Part shown: piece after piece, positions 55,605-64,000 of the stretch | Layout of the letters: each line of letters starts with the position of its first letter | Numbering within the stretch: position 1 is the first letter of the stretch | Program-made: the position numbers and the translations under genes | NCBI GenBank assembly: GCA_964019165.1 | Contig: OZ025280.1 | Coordinates: 11,650,428-11,714,427 of the forward strand | Length of the DNA stretch: 64,000 nucleotides | Direction of reading: 5' to 3' | From: Mastigias papua | Lineage: Eukaryota; Cnidaria; Scyphozoa; Rhizostomeae; Mastigiidae | The notes under the pieces: model-generated | What the model was told of the DNA's origin: nothing | The model's input: the letters and a program-made list of their open reading frames with translations, nothing else | Databases searched by the model: none

Positions 55605-58064
55605 TCACTATATACTAAGATACCTATATGATAATTTATGCCAAACCAATCAGACTGCTCAGATTTGTACCAGGTGACCCACTTCCGCATACACGATCCC
55701 CTCCCAGGGTATTTATCCCATGGCCCCCAAATGTCTGTTGAGGGTAGCCATTTGGGTCTACCACTGACATAAGAAGAGATATGATTTTTATAATTTTTTT
55801 TCGCTGAGTTATTCAACTGTCTTCCCATCACCATTCACAGCAATACTGTTGCTCCTCCCTGCTGGACCTCGTGTTGTCAGCTTTGCGAGCGGTCCAGTAG
55901 AACTAAGTAACTGTGTGTGTTATCGCAAGGAGACTGTGGTTGCAGTTCTTCCTGGTAAGCCAGCTCTATTTTCATGAAATGGTTTGAGTTAAGAATTCCT
56001 GTAGTTCCTTTGTCCATTTCATCCGTATTCTACTGTTGCCAGCCATTTATTTCCATATCTTTCAATGAGATTCAGCCACCTTCCCTCGAGTGAATTACCG
56101 CCATGACAGTTCTTCTCAAAGTTGCTCGATTCTGTGTACTAAATCACCGTGCTTTTACTGCTACATTGTGAAAACATATTCAACATATGTTTGACTTTGT
56201 ATTATGTGCTAGATTATGGCAGGTTGTTTGCTTTTCATGCCTATTTAGATGACATGGAATGGCGTGCTTGCTGCTTTCAGGTGGCACTGTTTTGATTAGG
56301 GCTACCGTATAGTTGTTGTGTGACTTGGAGGAGAATTTCGTCGTTCTGCCTCCAGCTTAGTGTTTTTTTCGCTTGATTTCATTCGCTAAGTTATCCTACG
56401 TTTCTTACTACATTGTGATGAAATGATTACGGTATGTTTACTGTTATATTCCTTGCTAGCTTGGACTTTATCCATTGCTTTTACCACATGTATGAGTGAC
56501 ATAGGATAAGGTTGTGTTTGGGGATAAAGTCTTGGTATGTGAAGTGTTTTCACTGACGTATGTATAGGGCTATTGCTGACTTTGTTGGTTACCCTAATTT
56601 TGCAGTTTTTACTTTCACTCTTTACCTTTGTCATAGTGTGTACTGTGAAATGCGAGGGGATTCCCGAGTTCATCTCACGATCGCAGATACCTGTTGTCCT
56701 TTGTTTTGGATTTAATTGCGGTCTTGTGAGGGTGATTTCATACCTTTGCTTCAGGGGCAATAAGATCACGGCAGTTCCCCTCAGGTTTCCTTGATTTCTC
56801 TCCTAACCTACCGTTTTGTTACTGCAGAAGTATGGTTATGATATTGAGAAAGTATTTAATGCACTATTTGCTGATGTACTAGGAGCTTTTAGCTTGCTCT
56901 TGATTCTTAGTATATGCTCATGAGTTGGATGCAGGATTTCTCAAGAGTTTGGGCACTTTGCTTACATTTGAGATATTGCCCTTACAGTCGAATATACTCC
57001 TTGATTTTATCATACATGTTTTACAGGCAAACACTAAGATGTTACCATCTTTATTCTCAACTCAGTAGCTCTCGTTTTATTTTGTTTTCACTGTATTTAC
57101 AGTAGGCTTCATAGTTATTTCCACTATAGATGGTAGAGTTAGTCTCGTCAAGTCAAATTTTAGGGGTTCCACTTTACTGAATGTTCTTCTGTTGGGACAC
57201 AGTTCCCCTTCTTTCTGAGATCATTTGTTATAAATGCCATTACCCAATTCCATATATTATTCTGCATGTGATGATATACTCTTAAGGGATGAAGTAGTAC
57301 TAGATATGACCATCATTTTTATTGCCTAGACTTAATTTATGATGCCCCTTGCCCCCACTGAGGCAGTGCCTTCGTTTGACATCTGAGTTGATGATACAGG
57401 ATGTATATTATTACTTATTTCAAAGAATTACTGACTTCCATAGATCAGTCTGCATATGATATGATAGTTTTTTTAGGGATGAATTAGTACTCGATAGCAC
57501 TATTTTGATTTATGGGGCTACTTTCCCCTATCCAACTACCATTATTGGTTGAAATCTGAATTTCACATGGTTGTAACAGATAATTTAGTACTGGATAGCT
57601 GCATTATTTGTTTTGTATAGCCATAACCTATGGACTCCCCCCAAGAACTTTGGCTGATATCTAATATGATTCACGCTGCTCAATCATGGGTTTTACAATC
57701 TGTTATATATTATATAAATGTGTGATATAGGAATACTAAGCAATATTATTTTGTTTTATCACCTTGAGCTACAAAGTCCTATCACAGATTCCAGTTGTAT
57801 AACACCTATGTTATGGATCAGACTTGATTTTGTACCTCTGTGGAAAGGATTAGTGGTCACCTATATGATAATAGAACCACTCATACCTGCCAATTCATGT
57901 GCTATATTGTATCTGGTATAACATCTTACAATTATTTCCAAGACTCCTTAAGTTACAGTTGAGTGAAGCAGGAGACAATATGCCATGTAGTTTCATTAGT
58001 GCCTCATTGGTGAGAGCATTTTAAACAATTCTGTGCATTCAACAATTCGTATAATAGAGACTAG
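55605..58064 (+). repeat. Unit B body of copy 2 (noncoding)
   Basis: Begins TCACTATATACTAAGATACC and matches 17364-19787 throughout with scattered substitutions and indels. The donor-like CTTCCTGGTAAGCC (about 55949) and ACCGCCATGACAGTTC (about 56097) are retained. Confidence 0.6.
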
Positions 58065-58592
58065 CTTAGTACTGATAGCTTGCTACATGCAGGCTCCCCT
58101 AGCCCCAGTTCAAAAGTTGCATATTAGCCTTGGAAGGACTAACGCTGTGCTCCCATGAAAGGTGCTTGGTCTGGTCGCATAGGATCATGAGAAGGTAACA
58201 TCATGGGCCTCTGCAATGGAGCACGTGACTTTCGGCCTTGCATTGTGCAGGTCGAAGAAAAGTGCAAGACAAAAATGAGCAAAAATGCTCGGATACCTGT
58301 ACTAGGCGACGGGGCTTCTTGATTTTCTTCCTTTCCCAGTACTGCCCCGTAGCCTGGCTCAGGTATCCGAGCATTTTTTGCACAATTGTTTGTTGCACTT
58401 TTCTTCGACCTGCACAATGCAAGGCTGAAAGTCACGTGCTCCGTCGCACAGGACCATGATGTCACCTCGTGATCCTATGCGACCAGACCAAGCAACTTTC
58501 ATGGGAGCACAGCGTTAGTCCTTCCAACGCTAATATGCAACTTTTGAACTGGGGCAAGGGGAGCCCGCGTGTAGCGAGCTATCAGTACTAAG
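58065..58592. repeat. Palindrome FB2 of copy 2
   Basis: Centre about 58328.5, arms starting CTTAGTACTGATAGC and its complement. It is the complete two-armed form without the secondary duplication seen in copy 1. Confidence 0.88.
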
Positions 58593-58985
58593 TAATATAT
58601 TATAGATACAGCTGTGTATAAATGAAAAAGAATAACTGTCAGTGGTACTTGGATTAAACTTACCTAATGAAATGTGTGGTGCTAGCCTGTACTAGGTCCT
58701 TAAAATACCACAATCAAATGCATTTTTAAGCATCAAAATCAATTCTAACCTAAGGACTAGTACTGACAGGTTAGTACAATGTATCAGGGTAAATTTACAT
58801 TGTATTAAAGGGTAGAAATTGTTCATAACATCATGTGTCTCTATAGACTACAAATAATATACTACATATCTGGCTGTGTATGATTGAAAATCATGAGCCT
58901 ACACTGCTATTGTCATTAAGTTTACCAAATGAGTATTTGTGGTGCTAGTGTGTACTACTTAATCCCTCAAAATACTACAACTACA
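58593..58985. repeat. Host repeat, two diverged copies in tandem
   Basis: 58593-58720 (TAATATATTATAGATACAGC ... GGTGCTAGCCTGTACTAGGT) and 58845-58980 (TAATATACTACATATCTGGC ... GGTGCTAGTGTGTACTACTT) are related. The first is the right half of the site interrupted by the composite. It is noncoding. Confidence 0.6.
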
Positions 58986-60615
58986 TATATCCTTATGCAT
59001 CTTTGAGGATCACGTGGTACAATCCGAGGCCTGTAATTGGTCTGGCATTAAGTAGCATATAGCCATCATAGTATATATTGCCTTGTTCTTAATAGCACTA
59101 TGTATCTTGGTATTTCCAGCATGTCCAAGTTGTCTATGCCAGAGCTCCAAATATTCTCTTTTTGCAGCAAATGTCATATTACCCTCATTGCTATTTGCCT
59201 TTGCTAATTCCTTGCAGTGTAGGTAGTACAGCTTGTTTTTCCTTTCTCCCATTGCCCTTGAACTTAAGCCTATGAGAAAAGTCTGACTTTGTCATCATCA
59301 AAGAGCACATAAGTCCCTGCTTTATTACAGCAGGCACCAAAAACAGATTAATAGTCATCTGTGGAACATACTAATCATTTGTTAAGGCAGTGGTAAACAA
59401 TGTGGGAAGAAGCACCTGAGTCTATAACTCAAACCCCTTTTTCCTGTTTCTTGCCTCCCTTGAATACAGTGAATGCTTCTTCATACATATTCTCAGATTT
59501 GGTACCTGCACCCATAGTATGTCCTTCATTTGACTATTTAACCATGTGAAAACATTTATTCTTGTTTTCACTCCTCTGAAGTGAACATTTCCTTGCAAAA
59601 TGTCCCATTTTGCTACATACAAAACATTTTCACTCATTTTCAGGCTTATTCGCCTTTTGTTTGGTAGATCTACCACGACAGACTTCCTGTTGGCTTAGAA
59701 GAGCTGAACCTGATCCAGTATCAAAAGAACACTCTTGCTTTCTGTCCTCATTAAGCCATGCCATGCTTTCAAACTTGAGATTGGGAAGCTCTGCTTGTGC
59801 TTCAAATGCAGCTACTAATGTGTTATAGCTTGCAGGTAAACCAAGAAGTAGAATGCAAACTACTACAATCGGTGCCAAACTTACTTGGGACACAACACAT
59901 TTCTGAGATTAAACGGCATGATACTGACACAACCAGTGCTCATACTAAACAGCCGTTTAAATGATTGAAAGCCCCCTCCCCCCCAGAACAATGTTGGATT
60001 CTATTGATAAGACCTTGCTACACGTCAAACCGATCGATTTCTATGAGACACCAAGCGTATATGACTGTAACACAACACTGTACGTGGGAGGGTAGTGAAC
60101 AACTAGGCATTGAAAAGTGTGAAAAATCTTCAATTCATTCAAACAATTTTGGCAACGATTGTAGCTCCTCTGGTAAATGCACTTCCACTTTTCTTAAATC
60201 AGCTATAATCTCCTTGTGCTTTCTGAAATGATTTTACACAGAACCATTTTCATCCACTTTTACTCCCATCAACTGCGGTAAAGTATGTAACTTCCAGGAA
60301 GTGGTTCTCTGTTCAAAATGTCCTTCCAGAGCTTTCCAGATGGCAGCTGGGTCATCCTCACTGATATCTTCAATGACATAAAATACCTCCGATTGCACCA
60401 AAGAATATAGAAAAGTAACAGCTTTATTCTGTTTCTTTGTCCATTTGGTCAATGCCCTTTCATTTCCAGAAACTGGTGAAATCTCAGACCCACTCACTCG
60501 GTCCCATAGCTCCTTTGGCAGAGAAAGGCCCACATCCTTCTTCTCAAAATAGCCTAATTTGAGTCCGGCAATGTCTGCAGGGTAATTTTCTCACCATCCT
60601 CAGCCATCATGCTAA
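58986..60615 (-). pseudogene. Ty1/Copia relic: Gag to pre-integrase domain
   Basis: Minus strand, from MAEDGEKITLQTLP (about 60609). The Gag (UBN2-type) shows LPKELWDRV, AVTFLYSLVQSEV and AAIWKALEGHFEQRT (60533-60234). It continues with RKHKEIIADL up to a 296-bp MITE, then LLLGLPASYNTLVAAFEAQ and WLNEDRKQE (59893-59630). A CCHC knuckle spread over frames follows near 59600-59640 (MGHFARKC-like). Next are a VIDSGASSHIV-like protease word (about 59410) and the pre-integrase domain LYYLHC...LELWHRQLGHAGN (59252-59010). Many frameshifts and stops are present. The RT, RNase H and LTRs were not found. Confidence 0.8.
59866..60161. mobile_element. 296-bp MITE at a TA site inside the Copia gag
   Basis: The ends are CAATCGGTGCCAAAC (left) and, inverted, CAATCGTTGCCAAAA (right), with TA on both sides (59864-59865 and 60162-60163), as in Tc1/mariner MITEs. 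On the minus strand the Copia Gag frame continues properly from PEEL to the LLLGLP block across one TA. No ORF is present. Confidence 0.75.
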
Positions 60616-61145
60616 TGTGCAAATACTTCACATCCAAAGATCAGACGCAATGAATACGTTAGGCCTGTTATTGAAAGGCGAGATGACAGCTTACACACCA
60701 GCATAGACTTCTGTCAGCGATTCTGGGCCCATAACCTTTGTTAAGAATCACTGTGTGTAGTGGCAGAAAGTAGTCCCATAAAAGAAAAGAACACTAGCAC
60801 GAGAAAACAATGTTATCATAGGTAAATCAATAAACAAGAAACACAAACTTAAATTGCTATAGTTCTTAAAGATAATTCTGGGATTTTATGTTACACATCC
60901 TCATTAGTGTCTTACTAAAGCATCCTTCAACAGGAAATGCCTTGTTACTTATACAATGAATGTACTTGGAAGTCATGGCAATTTTTGTCAAGAGTCATTT
61001 CGCTGTCTAGTATCGTTCCTCAACCATTATGGTCTCTGGTGGTGACAGTAGAGCCTATATCTCAGTAGTAAATAGTAAATGCTTTCAAGAGGGTATTACC
61101 ATTGAAAAAATTAATTGTATGGGACATGTCTAAAAGTGTATGGGA
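60616..61145. other. No gene recognised
   Basis: Probably contains the Copia leader; TGGGCCCAGAA on the minus strand (about 60727) is in the position of a primer-binding site, but no LTR boundary is visible. Confidence 0.3.
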
Positions 61146-61149
61146 GAAA

Positions 61150-61960
61150 GATAAATGAACCTGAAGTCAGTAACAAAAGTAAAGCTGAAGGATGGTAAAC
61201 CAATTGGTGTTAGAGGTTGTCTAACAGAATCAGCAATCAAACATCTTCAGATATATTATGGGCTTGCTATCTGATAAAAGACAGTGAAATGTGCAATCCC
61301 CATTGGTGCTGAGAGACGGTTTGCTATATACCAGATGAAAAGAAATATAATGACCCTCCTCTCACGCACACTTTGCAAAGCAGACCTTTTTATTCAGCAT
61401 CAGTATTGTCCAGCAGGTAGGATGTCATGATGTTCATGGAAAAGGGGCAAAGCAATGAGAACCTCAAACTATGTTGCAAAAGATTGCCTACCAGAAGTAT
61501 TCTTGGACTTGCTGAAGCCAATTTTTACAGACCTGAGTACAGACAAGCTTCGTAGGAAATGTGATGTATGTGCAGTGCAAAATGGTAAAGTCAGTATCAT
61601 CAGATTGGTTTGGCAGCTATGCCAGAAGAACAAATGTCATGGTGCCTCAACAGTACAATTAGCTGTAGCAACAGCAATTCTGCAATTTAGTGGAGGGTTT
61701 TCTATGACTGCACAGTTGATGGAAAATATGGGAACACCTCTGACAACTCTTTCCAAGAAAAACATGTTTAGAAGTGGCAAGAACAGGATAATATAAAAGG
61801 CTATAACAGCAAGAAGTGACAAAGAGAAAACTAGGAGAGCCCTTGCACAGCACCTCAAAGCTGTAAAAGAAGATACATATAAGGAGAAAGAAGCTGTATG
61901 ATATGAAGCAATTGTAGATGTTGTAGTTGTGTACGCAAGAGAAACAGTGTCTCTATTTTA
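61150..61960 (+). pseudogene. Mutator-like transposase fragment (C-terminal), decayed
   Basis: LKDGKPIGVRGCLTESAIKHLQIYYGLAI (61180-61270) and, in the frame 61455-61796, LPEVFLDLLKPIFTDLSTDKL followed by a Cys-containing stretch and NKCHGASTVQLAVATAILQFSGG. The order matches the C-terminal part of the Mutator-like transposase domain proteins common in arthropod and marine invertebrate genomes; the assignment is from memory of that pattern. Stops at about 61271 and 61794 and several shifts are present. It is a different family from the SWIM-bearing MULE at 45.5-48 kb. Confidence 0.55.
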
Positions 61961-62231
61961 TAGCAAGCGCTCATCCAGAAACCACAACAAAACAATAATA
62001 ATAGCTTACATGCGTGCATGAACAATATATAAAACATGGAACAGAACAAAGGGACATCCATGGCTCACATGACATAAAGCAACTGATATCATAACAGTAG
62101 TGATTGACACTAGAACCCAGACTCCCTAATATAATACACATGTTCTGTTATGTTATGTTAGTTGTTTTGGGAAGTATGAGTTAGGCCATTGTGTTACGGA
62201 AAATCTAAGGTTTGAATAGAGAAAATACAAC

Positions 62232-63183
62232 AACTGGTGATGAGGATGGCTACTTTAACACTGCAAATGCGACCTTGTGATCCTGATTCAGACATTGGGG
62301 CAAGTGTTGCACCCCAATGGAAAACATGGGTTGCAGATTTCCAATCCTACCTGGTTGCAAATGTCATCACCTATGATAAACGCAAGAAGACTTTGCTTCT
62401 TTATCTTGCCAGCCCTCGAAGTTGAGAACTATTTCCCAGATTCCCAACACTGGTGATGGTGCTGCCTTTGACACTGCTGTGACGAAATTAAATGAATATT
62501 TTGAGCCACAGAAAAATATTCTTTACAAGGTTTTCAAGTTCTGACAGGCTGTTCAAGGCCCACAGGAAACCATTGATCAGTATCATACCAGACTTCGAAC
62601 TTTGGGTTTAACCTGCGACTATCATGACCTTGAGGTTGAGATACTGGCTCAAATTGTTACTCATGGCAGTTCTACACATTTGAGAAAATACACACTAAAA
62701 GACCCAACCATTACTTTACTGGATTTGCTGCTGGTAGGGGAAATAAGCAAATTTCAAGCAGCTACGATTGAAGGCAGAGGCAACCCAAGTCTGAGAGAGC
62801 CTGCAGGTAGTTATGGTAGAAATACAAGAGCCCATAAATCATGCAAATATAGCAAGACATGCAAGAAATGTGGCAAAGACTGGCCACATAAAAATGGGGA
62901 ATGTCCAGCTCAAGGCAAAACATGCAGGAAATGCAATAAACAAAATCATTTTGCAGCTCAATGTCATTCGAAGTCAACAGTCATGCGATACAATACTCAA
63001 GTCTGCCCACTTGATGTAGACAATAGTAGTGACTTGGACAGTAATAACTATTGTTATGCTATAGCAACAAGTGCCCCAAGGCATCCTGCAGCGAATGTAA
63101 CATGTAATAGACATAAAGTCAAGTTTATGGTTGACACCAGCTCATCTATCAATTTCATCAACCAATCGGCATTTAAAGGATAG
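62232..63183 (+). pseudogene. Gypsy-4 Gag and protease start
   Basis: Starts just after a likely LTR end/PBS (ACAACAACTGGTGATGAGG, about 62227-62245). Gag: VAPQWKTWVADFQSYL (62306), a frameshift near 62410, IPNTGDGAAFDTAVTKLNEY, a TGA in KVFKF*QAVQG (62542), then LRTLGLTCDYHDLEVEIL in the frame of 62602-63183. Two zinc knuckles (CKKCGKDWPHKNGEC and CRKCNKQNHFAAQC) follow. The protease site reads MVDTSSSINFI, with Ser in place of the catalytic-loop Gly. It is decayed. Confidence 0.85.
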
Positions 63184-63830
63184 AAAGATGTCAATTTGCA
63201 CAGTACTAACATAAAAGCACTTCTGTTTCATTCAACGACACCCGTTAAGATGAAGTGGAAACTCCAGGCAACAATCAGATCTCGCATGAAGTTTACTGTT
63301 GCAACCATATACGTCACTGCAGATGACGGGGTTGCCTTCTCAACTCAAATACCACTCAAGAGTTCGGGTTAATAAGCTTACACTTACAGACATTGCAGGC
63401 ATCTAACATTCAGAACAAGGTCCACTTGGTACAAATGAGCATTAAGGACCCTAAAGTCAAAGAAATTTTGCACAGTACTCAGAATGATTCACAGGTCTAG
63501 GCACATTAAAAGGCCTCCAAATACAACGTAGCATTGACCATAAGGTGAGGCTCGTTGCCGAACACCAAGCAGGGTTCCTATTCATTTGAGAGAAAAAGTA
63601 GAAATGGAGCTCAAGATTCTGGAAGCATTGGACATTATAGAGAGTCCCTGAAAGTGAACATACAGATTGGGTGTCACCAATAGTAGTGGTGCCAAAGAAG
63701 GAAGGAAAGATGTGCATCTGTGTTGATATGAGGGCTGCCAATACAGCATGCGATTCCAACAGTGAAGGACATAGCATTGGAATTGAATGGAGCAAAGTAC
63801 TTCTCTAAATTAGACCATTCTCAAAAGTTT
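63184..63830 (+). pseudogene. Gypsy-4 protease tail and N-terminal reverse transcriptase, truncated
   Basis: Frames scattered over stops give a HQAGF..VEMELKILEALDIIE-like block (about 63560-63640), then VPESEHTDWVSPIVVVPKKE and CVDMRAAN (63641-63735), the RT fingers. A frameshifted KDIALELNGAKYFSKLD (63765-63810) is the start of motif A. Similarity ends near 63830; the remaining 170 bp show nothing. The rest of pol is deleted or interrupted. Confidence 0.75.
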
Positions 63831-64000
63831 GAAAGCAATGAGAGCAGTGGACTTAAGGCAGCAGTTGACCAAGAAGGCCAATTTCCGATTCCTGAAAATA
63901 GTCTTGTTAAAGAGTCGTTGAAATCTGAGGTAACAATTTGATCTACCAGTTCTGAAAAATTAACAATATTTGGTTTTGACATGGAAAGAGAAGTATCACG

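Larger units (their letters stand above)
50779..58592 (+). mobile_element. Helitron-like composite element, copy 2
   Basis: Same organisation as copy 1: TCACTATATACTAAGATGCC at 50779, unit A, FB1, unit B from 55605, FB2, and an end in GCCCGCGTGTAGCGAGCTATC then AGTACTAAG at 58592. The left flank ends ACATA and the right flank begins TAATAT, an insertion between A and T without target duplication, as for Helitrons. The flanks together match a related host repeat at about 58817-58860. Much of unit A is about 98% like copy 1 by eye; the last part of A and all of B are visibly less similar. It has no coding capacity for transposition. Confidence 0.65.

Overview
The window looks like metazoan nuclear DNA, probably from an aquatic invertebrate. 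It has GT-AG introns, long TA microsatellites, and a dense mixture of transposon families: Tc1, P element, MULE, hAT-like, Helitron-like, Ty3/Gypsy, Ty1/Copia and CR1-type LINEs. No prokaryotic gene organisation, rRNA, tRNA or CRISPR array was seen. Only one exon looks like a host gene: an RRM exon at the left edge, with an ORF of unknown function after it. Nearly everything else is transposable-element sequence, mostly decayed.

Left part (1-10.9 kb): RRM exon (161-449); an ORF interrupted by one in-frame TGA (461-1033); about 3.5 kb of noncoding, weakly repetitive DNA; a CCCTCATTAGGG tandem repeat; a small hairpin MITE; a TIR-bounded element (5.47-8.34 kb) holding TA tracts and a Tc1 element (6308-8066); and a P-element relic with a spliced THAP domain (9.1-10.9 kb).

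Central nest (10.9-44.4 kb): an old Gypsy (Gypsy-2) is split by a CR1-like LINE (LINE-A). LINE-A is split by a Helitron-like composite (12917-21292) and by Gypsy-1 (21808-34178, TSD AATG). Gypsy-1 is split by an antisense LINE (LINE-B, 25986-31057, TSD TTGAACAG). The right part of Gypsy-2 carries an apparently young, intact Gypsy on the minus strand (Gypsy-3, 37475-41995, identical 183-bp LTRs, TSD TTAGT, one 1359-codon ORF) and a hAT-like nonautonomous element (42150-43575, TSD CTTTGATA). Removing each insert brings the interrupted reading frames together, so the order of insertions can be read.

Right part (44.4-64 kb): an antisense ORF of a family I cannot name; a MULE relic with spliceosomal introns and a SWIM finger; an NTCPVDN-motif ORF; a second copy of the Helitron-like composite (50779-58592); a Copia relic on the minus strand carrying a 296-bp TA-site MITE; a Mutator-like transposase fragment; and the gag-to-RT part of another Gypsy (Gypsy-4).

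The least ordinary object is the Helitron-like composite. It is two related noncoding units in tandem, each starting with TC(A/T)CTATATACTAAGATGCC and ending in a 0.5-0.6 kb palindrome with GC-rich tips. It contains repeated ~0.4 kb modules and splice-donor-like sites at matching positions, and occurs twice with recognisable empty sites. Copy 1 also carries a secondary 1.9-kb near-perfect palindrome that has copied neighbouring LINE and LTR sequence; copy 2 has acquired a fold-back element with a telomere-like core.
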